Shown here in pieces: positions 7,417 to 16,450 of a stretch of 64,000 nucleotides of DNA. Under the pieces are notes generated by a model that saw only the letters and a program-made list of their open reading frames with translations, did not search any database and was not told the origin of the DNA. The number at the start of each line of letters is the position of its first letter. The stretch's first letter is position 1. Source of the stretch: Priestia koreensis (GTDB lineage: Bacteria; Bacillota; Bacilli; Bacillales; Bacillaceae_H); NCBI RefSeq assembly GCF_001274935.1, contig NZ_LILC01000002.1, positions 62,001-126,000 of the forward strand, read 5' to 3'. Both the position numbers and the translations under genes were made by a program.

Positions 7417-7466
7417 GGCTTGAAAAGAAATGTTTCCATTCCTTTTCAAGCCATTCTTATTTTTTA
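7417..7466 (+). terminator. Terminator after asnO
   Basis: An 11-bp perfect stem (GGCTTGAAAAG with CTTTTCAAGCC), loop about 14 nt, followed at a short distance by TTATTTTTT. It probably ends the asnO transcript. Apart from this and the two promoters listed, the 320-bp gap between asnO and crtN holds no gene that I can see. Confidence 0.65.
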
Positions 7467-7618
7467 TACATAAAGAGTTATCCAACAAGTGAATTTTTAT
7501 CGTTTCTCAGATGGACAAGGTAGGGTGAAGAAGAAGAGATCTAAAAAGAGAAATACAAGCTTTTACAGGAACATACGATAGAGTAATAACCCGCTAAAAA
7601 CAAAAAAACATTTTAAAA

Positions 7619-7647
7619 TTGAGTTTCATATTAAAAGTTTGTATAAT
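7619..7647 (+). promoter_or_regulatory. Sigma-A promoter of the carotenoid operon
   Basis: TTGAGT (7619-7624) and TATAAT (7642-7647) are separated by 17 bp. The -10 is about 40 bp upstream of the first carotenoid gene, whose AGGAGG site follows. Confidence 0.8.
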
Positions 7648-7688
7648 GTTTGTATAACTATTGTTTAACTATTTTAGGAGGAACATTC

Positions 7689-9212
7689 ATGTCAAAAAAG
7701 ATTGCTGTAATTGGTTCAGGTCCTGGTGGTCTTGCGGCAGCCATGATGCTAGCAAGTAAAGGCTATGAAGTGGATGTGTTCGAGAAGCAAAGCTACGTTG
7801 GTGGACGCAATTCTGCAATACATTTGGATGGTTATACATTTGATATGGGGCCGACCTTTTTGAGCATGCCACAGATCATGGAGGAAATTTTCCAGGCAGC
7901 AGGTCGGAACGTGAATGACTACTTGGATCTAAGACGCCTTTCACATATGTATGACCTAGTATTTAACGAACGGACCGTTTCAATGAGTGATGATGAAAAG
8001 ACAATGAAGGAGGAAATCGAGCGTCATTTTCCTGGAGATGGTGAAGGCTATAAGCGCTTTATGGAGGATACGGCAGTCAAAATGGATGCTCTTACCCCTC
8101 TTCTTCAAAGTAAAATGGATCGATTCTCTCATTATTTGAGACCAGATGTGATCAAAGCACTGCCACAATTATCACTAGGAAAGAGCTTATATGACGTACT
8201 CGCTAGTTACTTTTCAGCTGATCAGCTGCGTTTGGCGTTTACGTTTCAAGCAAAGTATTTAGGCATGTCGCCTTGGGAGTGCCCTGGAGCATTCTCCATT
8301 TTATCTTACATGGAGCACGCATACGGAATCTTTCATCCGATAGGCGGTGTTAACCAACTTTCACAAGCGATGGCGAGAGTTGTAGAAGAACATGGTGGCC
8401 GTATTCACCTTAATGCTGGAGTAAAAAGATTACTGCTCGATGGGAAAACGGTGAAGGGAGTCGTGTTAGAAAACGGCGAAACCGTTCAGGCGGACGACGT
8501 TGTTGTCAACGGAGACTTTAGTTATGTAATGAGTCATCTAGTTGATGAAGGCGTATTAAAGAAATATGCGAAAAAGAAACTGGCGAAAAAGCGCTACTCT
8601 TGCTCGACGTTCATGATTTATTTAGGTGTGGATAAGAAATACGATATGCCACATCATACCATTATTTTTCCTGAAGACTATAAATTGAACGTTCGTGAAA
8701 TTACCAAGGATCTGGTCATTTCCGATGAACCATCGATTTATGTTCAAAACGCAAGCGTAACAGACCCAACGCTTGCACCAGAAGGGAAGTCAGCCCTTTA
8801 TATTTTAGCTCCTGTACCAAACAATATGAGCGAAATTGATTGGGATCGATACAAGAAGCAATTCCGAGATAAAGTACTACAAATTGTCCAAGAAAAAACA
8901 GGATTCAAAGATTTAGAAAAACATATTGAGGTAGAAAAAATCATCTCTCCTAAAAATTGGGAAGAAGATATCTACGTCTACAAAGGTGCTACGTTCAATT
9001 TAGGGCATCAGCTCACGCAGATGATGGTTCTACGTCCACATAATGAATTTGATGAGCTTAAAAACTGCTGGTTAGTTGGCGGAGGAACTCACCCAGGAAG
9101 CGGTCTTCCTACTATTTTAGAATCTGCTCGTATTTCCGTAAATGCGATTGCAGAGCGCGATGGACGTGTTGCTCATCTTCCACATAACAAAGAATGGGAG
9201 GAAGCGCTATGA
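7689..9212 (+). CDS. crtN: Phytoene/diapophytoene desaturase family protein (CrtN-type, first copy)
   Basis: A 507-residue FAD-dependent amine-oxidase-fold enzyme of the carotenoid desaturase family. The N-terminal Rossmann motif VIGSGPGGLAAAM with E at the end of the second strand (VDVFEK), then GGRN and FDMGPTFLSMP, are family hallmarks; the C-terminal GGGTHPGSGLPTILESAR is the classic CrtI/CrtN FAD-binding signature. AGGAGG precedes the ATG by seven bases. It is the first gene of a three-gene operon and overlaps the next gene by ATGA. With a CrtM-type partner the likely pathway is C30 carotenoid synthesis (desaturation of diapophytoene), but chain length and product cannot be read from sequence. 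Confidence 0.85.
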   Translation: MSKKIAVIGSGPGGLAAAMMLASKGYEVDVFEKQSYVGGRNSAIHLDGYTFDMGPTFLSMPQIMEEIFQAAGRNVNDYLDLRRLSHMYDLVFNERTVSMSDDEKTMKEEIERHFPGDGEGYKRFMEDTAVKMDALTPLLQSKMDRFSHYLRPDVIKALPQLSLGKSLYDVLASYFSADQLRLAFTFQAKYLGMSPWECPGAFSILSYMEHAYGIFHPIGGVNQLSQAMARVVEEHGGRIHLNAGVKRLLLDGKTVKGVVLENGETVQADDVVVNGDFSYVMSHLVDEGVLKKYAKKKLAKKRYSCSTFMIYLGVDKKYDMPHHTIIFPEDYKLNVREITKDLVISDEPSIYVQNASVTDPTLAPEGKSALYILAPVPNNMSEIDWDRYKKQFRDKVLQIVQEKTGFKDLEKHIEVEKIISPKNWEEDIYVYKGATFNLGHQLTQMMVLRPHNEFDELKNCWLVGGGTHPGSGLPTILESARISVNAIAERDGRVAHLPHNKEWEEAL

Positions 9213-10699
9213 AGACAGCGATCGTTGGAGGAGGAGTAGGTGGACTTATTACAGCCCTTCTTTTAACCAAACAAGGAATAAAGGTGGAGATCTTTGAGAA
9301 AGAATCGCGTCTAGGAGGTAGACTAGCGTTTGTTGAGCGGAACGGCTATCGCATCGATGAAGGACCAACGATTGTACTGCTCCCAGAAATGCTGACGAGT
9401 ATTTTAGAAGAAGCAGGAATTTCATCTGATCAGTACGAACTTATTCAATGTGATCCTTTGTATAGTCTCAACTATCCTGATGGCACTGTTTACACGAAGT
9501 ATGCAAGTCTGTCACGACAGTTAGAAGAAATAAAACGAGTGTTTCCAGGTGAAGAAGAACACTTCATACAGTTTATGGAGGATATGAAAACAAGATTCTC
9601 TATTGGCAAGCGTGCCTTTTTAGAAAAGGACTTCGTTCACAAGCGAGATTTTTGGACGCTTGAAAACCTCAAGAATCTATGGAAGCTAAAAGCTTATCAA
9701 ACCGTTCATAGTATGACCGCAAGTCATTTCAATGACTCAAGGTTGCAAGAGGCATATTCACTTCAGACCCTTTATGTAGGAGGAAATCCGTATTCTTCAC
9801 CTGCCATGTATTCATTAATTCCTTACAGTGAGCATGCGCACGGCATTTACTATCTCAAGGGAGGATATGCAAGCTTAGTAGAGGTGCTAGAACGAGAGCT
9901 TAAAAGACACAATGTTCCGATTCACCTCAATCATAAAGTAGACAAATTAGTGCTACACGGAAATCGAGCGCAAGGCATTATAGCAAATGGTAAAAAGCGT
10001 TTGTTTCATTCAGTTATATTAAACGGGGATTTTCCTAAAACGGCGAGCGTTATCGACAAGCAGGAAAAACCATATATTCCGTCTTCTGGATGTGTATTAT
10101 TTTACTTTGGTTTAAATAGACGGTACGATCAAGGTAATATTCACCAGTTTTTTATGAGCCCTGACTTCCATCACCATATGAAACAAGTGTTTAAGTCAAA
10201 GGAAATACCAGACGCGCCGTCCTTCTATGCATTCAATCCTTCTAAGATTGATCCAACCCTAGCACCTGAAGGGAAAAGTGTTCTATATGTACTGGTACCT
10301 GTTCCATCTGGGACTCATATTGATTGGAGCAAGCAAGAAGCGTTTAAGGAAAAGATGCTTCAAGAGATTGAGGAGCGAGCGTTTCCTGGTATAAAAGAAG
10401 CGACCGAATGGATGGAGATTCGAACTCCTAACGAAGCGGAACGTTTTGGTTTGTATCAGGGCGGAAGTTTTGGAATCGCACCTGAGCTACGTCAATCGGG
10501 TGTGTTCAGACCTCAAGTAAAGCCCTATTCATATGACAATGTGTTTGCGGTAGGAGCCTCTGTACATCCTGGAGGAGGTATACCTATTGTCATGCAGGGG
10601 GCAAAGCTTTTAGCAGATTATATAGCGCGAGAAAAGCATGCAATTATGAAGGGAGGCACCATTCATGAAGTCCATAGAGAAAGCATACCAACAGTGTGA
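9209..10699 (+). CDS. crtN: Phytoene/diapophytoene desaturase family protein (CrtN-type, second copy)
   Basis: A 496-residue paralogue of the previous enzyme. It has the FAD motif IVGGGVGGLITAL with VEIFEK, GGRL, DEGPTIVLLPEM, and a C-terminal ASVHPGGGIPIVMQGAK that resembles the staphylococcal CrtN ending. GGGAGGAAG precedes the ATG, which overlaps the crtN stop, so translation is probably coupled. Two related desaturases in one operon could split early and late desaturation steps, or one could be a terminal oxygenase (CrtP/CrtNb type); sequence inspection alone cannot decide. It overlaps the following crtM by 35 bp. Confidence 0.82.
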   Translation: MKTAIVGGGVGGLITALLLTKQGIKVEIFEKESRLGGRLAFVERNGYRIDEGPTIVLLPEMLTSILEEAGISSDQYELIQCDPLYSLNYPDGTVYTKYASLSRQLEEIKRVFPGEEEHFIQFMEDMKTRFSIGKRAFLEKDFVHKRDFWTLENLKNLWKLKAYQTVHSMTASHFNDSRLQEAYSLQTLYVGGNPYSSPAMYSLIPYSEHAHGIYYLKGGYASLVEVLERELKRHNVPIHLNHKVDKLVLHGNRAQGIIANGKKRLFHSVILNGDFPKTASVIDKQEKPYIPSSGCVLFYFGLNRRYDQGNIHQFFMSPDFHHHMKQVFKSKEIPDAPSFYAFNPSKIDPTLAPEGKSVLYVLVPVPSGTHIDWSKQEAFKEKMLQEIEERAFPGIKEATEWMEIRTPNEAERFGLYQGGSFGIAPELRQSGVFRPQVKPYSYDNVFAVGASVHPGGGIPIVMQGAKLLADYIAREKHAIMKGGTIHEVHRESIPTV

Positions 10700-11495
10700 A
10701 AAAGTTATCTCACACCACTCGAAAACGTTTTATAAAGCTTTTTCTCTGTTACCGAAAAAGCAGCGAAATGCGGTCTGGGCGGTTTATGCTTTTTGCCGTC
10801 GAGTAGATGATATTGTTGATGAAGGGAATGCGCCTTTACAAGAGTTACAAGCTTTTGAAGAGGAATTTTCTCTTTTTAAACAAGGGAAACTACTCCATGA
10901 TGACATGTGGGTAGCCTTAGAGGATGTGTTCGAGCGCTTTGATATGGATGTGCAACCGTTTGACGAAATGATTGTGGGCCAAAAAATGGATTTAATTAAA
11001 ACGAGTTATGAAACGGTTGAAGAAGTCAAACATTATTCTTATCACGTGGCGAGTACAGTAGGGCTAATGCTGCTTCCGATTTTAGCTCCTAAAAATCATC
11101 GCCTATTACGAGAGGATGGAATCGCGCTCGGAATTGCAATGCAAATTACAAACATTTTGCGTGATATCGGGGAAGATTTAGAACGAAGTCGCATTTACAT
11201 TCCGAGTGAAGTGATGAGTCGCTTTGGCTACACTGAAGAGATGCTTCGTAATCATGAAGTGAATACGGCATTTATTAGCGTATGGGAGTTCTTGGCCGCA
11301 GAGGCAGAGATTTTATATGAACAAGGATTAAGTTCTTTGCATCTATATCCGATGTCTTCTCGAATTCCTTTAAAGGGAGCTACGTTCTTGTACCGTGCGA
11401 TTTTAAAAGCTGTTCGAGAACAACAGTATCAAGTATTCGGTCAAAAGAATTTTGTGACCAAAGAAGAAAAGCAAAAGATCCTCGCGTTGTTATAA
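10665..11495 (+). CDS. crtM: Squalene/phytoene synthase family protein (CrtM-type)
   Basis: A 276-residue head-to-head prenyl synthase. Both substrate/Mg-binding motifs are intact: first aspartate-rich CRRVDDIVDE (about residue 44) and second DIGEDLERSRIYIP (about residue 166). The HSKTFY opening and MQITNILRDIGEDL are typical of the family. It should condense two farnesyl (C30) or geranylgeranyl (C40) diphosphates; the CrtN-type partners make C30 dehydrosqualene more likely. The ATG lies inside the end of the second desaturase gene with GGGAGG upstream. In B. subtilis the family member yisP follows asnO, so this may be its positional counterpart. Confidence 0.87.
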   Translation: MKSIEKAYQQCEKVISHHSKTFYKAFSLLPKKQRNAVWAVYAFCRRVDDIVDEGNAPLQELQAFEEEFSLFKQGKLLHDDMWVALEDVFERFDMDVQPFDEMIVGQKMDLIKTSYETVEEVKHYSYHVASTVGLMLLPILAPKNHRLLREDGIALGIAMQITNILRDIGEDLERSRIYIPSEVMSRFGYTEEMLRNHEVNTAFISVWEFLAAEAEILYEQGLSSLHLYPMSSRIPLKGATFLYRAILKAVREQQYQVFGQKNFVTKEEKQKILALL

Positions 11496-11538
11496 GCGTA
11501 TTTTTTATACAGCGAGCTTATCAAGCAATAAGCTATTT

Positions 11539-11568
11539 AAAAAGGCGTATTTTTTGCGCCTTTTTCTT
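11539..11568 (+). terminator. Terminator of the carotenoid operon
   Basis: AAAAAGGCG pairs with CGCCTTTTT across a nine-base loop, followed by more T-rich sequence. It lies 44 bp after the crtM stop. Confidence 0.8.
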
Positions 11569-11754
11569 ATACAAAAAATGCTATAATGATAGCCATACAT
11601 GATATGATAGTATGTACATCGAGACAATGTCATTATTTTTACGATGACAATTACCCACTTAGAAATATCTGCTACTTTTCTTCCTTTTTGGAGCGCGTTA
11701 TAATTTTAGAATTGGTATGAAAATCACCAAATAAGTGATGAGAGGGATATGCTG

Positions 11755-13425
11755 ATGAAAAGGCTAAAATACTTTTTTCCTCTGTTATTGCTCGCTGCTT
11801 TAGTTGTTATTGGTTGTTATAAGGTGTTAAATATGACACCGCGTCAGGTTGCGACGGAGGTTATAAATCCCAAGCCCGAAATAAAGACGACCAACCATAC
11901 AGGAATACGTGTTCAGCTACAAAATAAAGTCATTACTTCTCAATTCGTTCAGCGCCGAACGGACTCTTCCATCATTTCAATTGATCACAAAGCAATTCCT
12001 CACTTAGCGTATAAATGGCAAGGGAACGTGTTACATAACGGCCAGCAAACCTTCCCTGAACAATATGCTGAGGTTCCAGGTATCTTTACGTTTCGAGGAA
12101 ATCATCTTCGTGATGAGCCGTCCTACGGCTCTGTACCAATGGGGGCTACTCACCTGAAAACAATTTGGGAGTCTTCTACTAGCAACAAATGGGGAGGCGG
12201 CATTGGTTGGACAGGCCAGCCAGCCATTGTGAAATGGGATTCAAAAGTGCTTCAAACGATGAATGTAAAATCGACCTTTAAGAACGATGCTAATTTCGTG
12301 GAAGTGATCTACGCATCGCTTGACGGACACATTTACTTTTTTGATTTGAAGTCTGGACGTTCATCGCGGCCAAGTATTCAGTTAGACAATCCCATTCGAG
12401 GTTCGGTTTCAATTGATCCGCGAGGTTATCCACTTTTATACGTGGGGGACGGTCTTGAAAAGTCTGGAAAAGGAAGCATGGGTCTTCATGTGTTTAGTTT
12501 AATTGATGGAAAGCAGCTGTCCTTTATTAAAGGACTCGATCGTTTAGCTGCGCGACAATGGGGAGCATTTGATGGATCACCGTTAATTAACCGTCAAACA
12601 GATACAATGTTTGTTGGGGGAGAAAATGGCTTGTTTTACGAGGTGAAGCTTAATACGTTATTTTCACCAACGAACAAAACGGTATCGATTCGACCTCAAA
12701 TGGTGAAGTACTATTATAAAGTAAAAGGCAACTGGTATTTCGGTATTGGAAATTCTGTAGCGTCCTATAAAAACCTTGCGTTTTTCGCTGATAATGGCGG
12801 TAGCATCCAAGCTCTTAATCTACTTAACCATCAGCCAGTTTGGGCGACACCAAGAACAGATGCGACGAATTCTACACTTGTTGTAGACGTGGAGGGAAAT
12901 CAACCGTTTCTTTATACGGGAAATGAAGTTGATAAGCAAGGTAAAAAAGGGACGAGCACGGTTAAAAAGATCAATGCTGTAACAGGTCAGACCGTATGGG
13001 CAACAAAGTATCCAGCAATGTCGATTAAAGGAAAACGAACGGTAAACGGTGGCGTATTAGCTACACCGATTAACGGTAAAGAAAAAATCAAGCACCTCGT
13101 GATTTACACGGTTGCTCGGACGAACAACATCCAGTCAGGTGCAATGGTTGCGCTCGATAAAAAAACAGGAAAAGAAGTCTGGCGCTGGAATATGCCTGCT
13201 TATTCATGGTCATCACCTGCCGCTGTTTACGATAAAGAAGGAAATGCCTTTATCGTTCAAGGTGACTCTAAAGGCAATGTCTACTTGCTGTCAGCGGCAA
13301 CAGGCAAAATTTTATCAAAAGTAGCGTTAGGCGCAAATATTGAAGGCTCACCCGCAATCTATAACCAGACGCTTGTCGTCGGTACGCGCGGTGGAAAGAT
13401 AGCAGCCGTTCAAATTCAGCCATAA
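11755..13425 (+). CDS. Exported PQQ-like beta-propeller repeat protein
   Basis: A 556-residue protein with an N-terminal hydrophobic segment (about residues 6-22), acting as signal anchor; its VIGC could also be a lipobox. The body carries repeated blade-like units with the pattern A-x-G-x-V-W (for example HQPVWAT, GQTVWAT, GKEVWRW), as in PQQ-dependent dehydrogenase/BamB-like propellers. No dehydrogenase active-site motif or haem motif is seen, so an enzymatic role is not claimed. The second ATG is chosen because AGAGGG is eight bases upstream of it. The gene stands alone between two terminators. Confidence 0.75.
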   Translation: MKRLKYFFPLLLLAALVVIGCYKVLNMTPRQVATEVINPKPEIKTTNHTGIRVQLQNKVITSQFVQRRTDSSIISIDHKAIPHLAYKWQGNVLHNGQQTFPEQYAEVPGIFTFRGNHLRDEPSYGSVPMGATHLKTIWESSTSNKWGGGIGWTGQPAIVKWDSKVLQTMNVKSTFKNDANFVEVIYASLDGHIYFFDLKSGRSSRPSIQLDNPIRGSVSIDPRGYPLLYVGDGLEKSGKGSMGLHVFSLIDGKQLSFIKGLDRLAARQWGAFDGSPLINRQTDTMFVGGENGLFYEVKLNTLFSPTNKTVSIRPQMVKYYYKVKGNWYFGIGNSVASYKNLAFFADNGGSIQALNLLNHQPVWATPRTDATNSTLVVDVEGNQPFLYTGNEVDKQGKKGTSTVKKINAVTGQTVWATKYPAMSIKGKRTVNGGVLATPINGKEKIKHLVIYTVARTNNIQSGAMVALDKKTGKEVWRWNMPAYSWSSPAAVYDKEGNAFIVQGDSKGNVYLLSAATGKILSKVALGANIEGSPAIYNQTLVVGTRGGKIAAVQIQP

Positions 13426-13427
13426 CG

Positions 13428-13466
13428 AAAAAGCCCGTCATCTCAAGCAGATGACGGGGCTTTTTA
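13428..13466 (+). terminator. Terminator after the beta-propeller gene
   Basis: A 16-bp stem (AAAAAGCCCGTCATCT with AGATGACGGGGCTTTTT) with a five-base loop and T run, two bases after the stop codon. Confidence 0.88.
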
Positions 13467-13518
13467 ATTTTAAAAGTAAAAAGATTGATTTATAAAATGA
13501 TAAGTAGCAAAAGGTTCA

Positions 13519-13815
13519 TTAATCATCCGTAAAAATCTTCATTGTCCCGAGGACATATATGAAAATAAGCGCAATGACCGCCACCAGCAGAAAATAGAGC
13601 TCAAACAAAAACATAATTAAAAACAGTGGAATGCCAATTAACGAGAGAAGTGAAACAAACTTCGTATAGCGAACGGCCACTTCTGACGGTTCAAGATCAC
13701 CCTTATATCGCCACTTCTCACCAAATAAGATACTTTCCTCGGGATAAAAATAAGTCCAAAGAAGCATTAGATACACAGGAATTAATAAGACGATAAAAAG
13801 AATGATTTCAGCCAT
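13519..13815 (-). CDS. Small membrane protein of unknown function
   Basis: A 98-residue protein with three hydrophobic segments: about residues 3-21 (IILFIVLLIPVYLMLLW), 51-68 and 70-90, separated by a polar loop (EKWRYKGDLEPSEVAVRYTKF). The internal ATG at 13815 is chosen because AAGGAGGA stands seven bases before it. I do not recognise the family. It lies tail-to-tail with the beta-propeller gene and is the last of the minus-strand genes before it; a terminator separates it from the upstream exporter. Confidence 0.7.
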   Translation of the reverse strand: MAEIILFIVLLIPVYLMLLWTYFYPEESILFGEKWRYKGDLEPSEVAVRYTKFVSLLSLIGIPLFLIMFLFELYFLLVAVIALIFIYVLGTMKIFTDD

Positions 13816-13918
13816 AGCCGTATCCTCCTTCAAATACGTTCTTCTTATACATACGTAAAAAAATGGAAAAAGTTTCGTTTTTACACGCAGTGCTTGTGAT
13901 TTTTTCCATTTTAAAGAA

Positions 13919-13956
13919 AAAAAGGGTGCTGATCATTTACTAATCAGCACCCTTCT
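13919..13956 (-). terminator. Terminator after yisQ
   Basis: AAGGGTGCTGAT pairs with ATCAGCACCCTT across a nine-base loop; on the minus strand it ends in a run of eight T. It follows the yisQ stop by a few bases. Confidence 0.85.
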
Positions 13957-13957
13957 A

Positions 13958-15307
13958 TTATCCTACGGGATGAATAACAAACGCCTTTTGCTCCCAAATG
14001 CGGGAGCGCCAGCGAAACAGCATAAAAATACCCCTAAACCATTCATCAAGAGCAAAGGCAATCCAGATGCCAGGAAGACCAAATCCTAACACAATGCCGA
14101 AGAAGTAAGCAGCCGTGACGCTAATTCCCCACATGGACATAATGCCCATATAGACAGGGAATTTTACATCTCCTGCAGAGCGAAGCGCTCCAATAATGAC
14201 AAGGTTAAACGCACGACCAGGCTCTAGCACAACGGTAAGCAAGATTAAAATCTTGCCTGTTTCAATTACGTCAGGATTTGTTGTGAAGATGCGTAATAAC
14301 GGCTCTGCAAAGAAAGAAAAGGCAATTGCCATACAAGTCGAGGCTGTGATGGCAATTTTAAAAGTCCGCATACATCGTTCATAAGCCTCGGTGTATTTTC
14401 TGGCTCCGATTAGGTGGCCAATAAGAATTTGAGTCCCCTCGCTGATTGCAACGCTAAACAAATAGATAAACATCATGATATTTTGTGTGTAAACCTTTGT
14501 TGTAAGCGCCTCTGTTCCAATCATCGTGACGAAATAGGTAATCACGATTTGTGAAGCGTTGTAAGATAAATTCTCTCCCGCTGATGGAATCCCAATTCGT
14601 AGAAGGTTTTTTAGGTGAACCTTTGGGATTTTATAAAATGTTTTGAATGGTAGCGTTTCTTTAATACGCTTTTTGAGTAGATAAAACAGTACAATTAATC
14701 CAATTAGACGACTAATAGTCGTGGAGAAAGCGACACCTTCTACACCTAAAACCGGAAAGCCGAACGGTCCGAAAATGACAAAATAGTTACCGATCGCGTG
14801 AAAAATATTTGTTCCAACCGTAACGAGCATTGTATCTTTTGTAAAACCGTAGCTTCGAAGAATGGCTCCGAGTGTCATGATGACGGATTGAATAAATGAA
14901 AATCCGCCAACGATAATGAGATAGCTTTTTCCCTCTGACAACAAATGTGGAGGTAAATCCATTAGGTTAAGTAAAGGTTTGCTCGCAAAAACGAAGATAG
15001 CGCTTAGCATCAAGCCGAATATAAAGTTTGCTACGATCGAAATGACCGCGACTTCTGCAGCAGTTCGGTCTTTTTTCGCCCCTAGCTGCTGCGCAACTAA
15101 AATGGAGCAACCTGTTGCAACAAAACCGAACATTACAATAATAATGTTCAACATTTGATTGGCAACGCCAACGGCAGCAACAGAATCATCTGAGTATTGA
15201 CTCAGCATTAGCGTATCAAGATTACCCATCAGCATGTATAAAAATATTTCAATGAAAATAGGCCATGTGAGTGTAAAGAGAGTAAGTTTTTTAGCTTTTT
15301 CCTTCAT
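13958..15307 (-). CDS. yisQ: MATE family efflux transporter (YisQ)
   Basis: A 449-residue membrane protein with twelve hydrophobic segments and the two-fold MATE layout. The N-terminal TWPIFIEIFLYMLMGNLDTLMLS and the PSAGENLSYN segment near residue 245 at the start of the second half are typical of Na+/drug antiporters of this family. Substrate is unknown. It is divergent from an AraC-type regulator gene, as yisQ is from yisR in B. subtilis, which supports the name and suggests local control by that regulator. Confidence 0.88.
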   Translation of the reverse strand: MKEKAKKLTLFTLTWPIFIEIFLYMLMGNLDTLMLSQYSDDSVAAVGVANQMLNIIIVMFGFVATGCSILVAQQLGAKKDRTAAEVAVISIVANFIFGLMLSAIFVFASKPLLNLMDLPPHLLSEGKSYLIIVGGFSFIQSVIMTLGAILRSYGFTKDTMLVTVGTNIFHAIGNYFVIFGPFGFPVLGVEGVAFSTTISRLIGLIVLFYLLKKRIKETLPFKTFYKIPKVHLKNLLRIGIPSAGENLSYNASQIVITYFVTMIGTEALTTKVYTQNIMMFIYLFSVAISEGTQILIGHLIGARKYTEAYERCMRTFKIAITASTCMAIAFSFFAEPLLRIFTTNPDVIETGKILILLTVVLEPGRAFNLVIIGALRSAGDVKFPVYMGIMSMWGISVTAAYFFGIVLGFGLPGIWIAFALDEWFRGIFMLFRWRSRIWEQKAFVIHPVG

Positions 15308-15401
15308 CGTGTGTCCATCCCCTTTTGCAAAAAACGACTTAAAAACTAGTATTATATTAAAAGGTTTTCGTTATAATAAAAAGAGATAAAAACGATTAGG
15401 G

Positions 15402-16298
15402 TTGGAATATTCCGACCTAAAGAGGGTGACTAGCATAGATACAATTAGCGTTCGTGTCCCACCGTTCCCGATCTTTATTACGGGTGGTCAGTATACGTTT
15501 TTAAAAGGAAGCAAGCATTTTACGCGTACCTTTGAGGTGTTTGACTGCATTTATGTGCGAAAAGGCTGTCTGTTTTTGAAAGAAGAGCAGGAGGAGTATG
15601 AGGTAACGGCAGGGCAATATCTCATATTAGTACCAGGAAGAGAGCACGGTGGCTACAAAAACTGTACAGAGGATACGGATATGGTTTGGTTTCATTTTTT
15701 AATGCATCAGCCCCATCAGTATCTCCCATCTAAACGCATTCAGTGGAGTGATCTATTATATCAAGAGGGCACTCATACAGAGCCGTCTCAGTTTCATCTT
15801 CAGCTTCCTCAATACGGAAAAATTGAACATCGTCAGCGCATAGAAGGAGCCTTAGACGAGCTGATCCATTTAAATGAGCATGACGTTTTAGAGAGTCGCC
15901 TAAAGCAACAAGTTGTCTTTGAAGAGATTTTAATTATGCTACAAAAAGAGGCGTTTGCGATTCCATCAGCTGCGGCAAAAGTAACGGAACAAGTGATTAC
16001 GTATATTCAGCATCACTATCAGCACACAGTCACGATGACCACCATGTCTAAACAGCTACATTATCATGCGGACTATATTACGAGAAGTATGAAAAAAACA
16101 ATTGGAATCACGCCCGTCGAATATATACAGCAATATCGAATTGCGCAGGCCAAAACCCTTTTGGTCACCACAAACATGAAGCTTAAGGATATTGCAGTAA
16201 GCGTTGGTATTCAAGATTATACGTATTTTCCTAGACTCTTTAAGAAGCAGGAAGGCATGTCTCCGAATATTTACCGGCGCTTGTTTAATCGGGGCTAA
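15402..16298 (+). CDS. yisR: AraC family transcriptional regulator (YisR-like)
   Basis: About 298 residues. The N-terminal half is a cupin-like sensing domain (YVRKGCLFLKEEQEEYEVTAGQYLILVPG, then HGGYKN). The C-terminal 100 residues carry the double helix-turn-helix of AraC regulators: TKQLHYHADYITRSMKKTIG-type first HTH and LKDIAVSVGIQDYTYFPRLF second, ending in the usual KKQEGMSPNIYR. The start is uncertain: the TTG at 15402 has no good ribosome site, and AAAGAGGG at 15419-15426 is followed only by GTG (touching it) or non-standard codons, so the protein may be about 10 residues shorter. Divergent from yisQ. Confidence 0.82.
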   Translation: MEYSDLKRVTSIDTISVRVPPFPIFITGGQYTFLKGSKHFTRTFEVFDCIYVRKGCLFLKEEQEEYEVTAGQYLILVPGREHGGYKNCTEDTDMVWFHFLMHQPHQYLPSKRIQWSDLLYQEGTHTEPSQFHLQLPQYGKIEHRQRIEGALDELIHLNEHDVLESRLKQQVVFEEILIMLQKEAFAIPSAAAKVTEQVITYIQHHYQHTVTMTTMSKQLHYHADYITRSMKKTIGITPVEYIQQYRIAQAKTLLVTTNMKLKDIAVSVGIQDYTYFPRLFKKQEGMSPNIYRRLFNRG

Positions 16299-16450
16299 TT
16301 GTTCCTTTGCTGTGCGAGCGCTTTTATTGATTGAAGAAGTGTATTTTATGGGATGTTGGAGAACGCCGATAAAAAGTTTTCTCTCTAAAAATTCTATGAT
16401 GCAACTCGGTTGGATTTATCTATATTGTCCAAGAAGATTCTGCTAAAATA

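Noticed and set aside
13856-13914. Repeat AAAATGGAAAAA with TTTTTTCCATTTT as a possible second terminator
   Set aside because: The loop would be over 30 nt and the stem is almost pure AT; the adjacent hairpin explains termination better.
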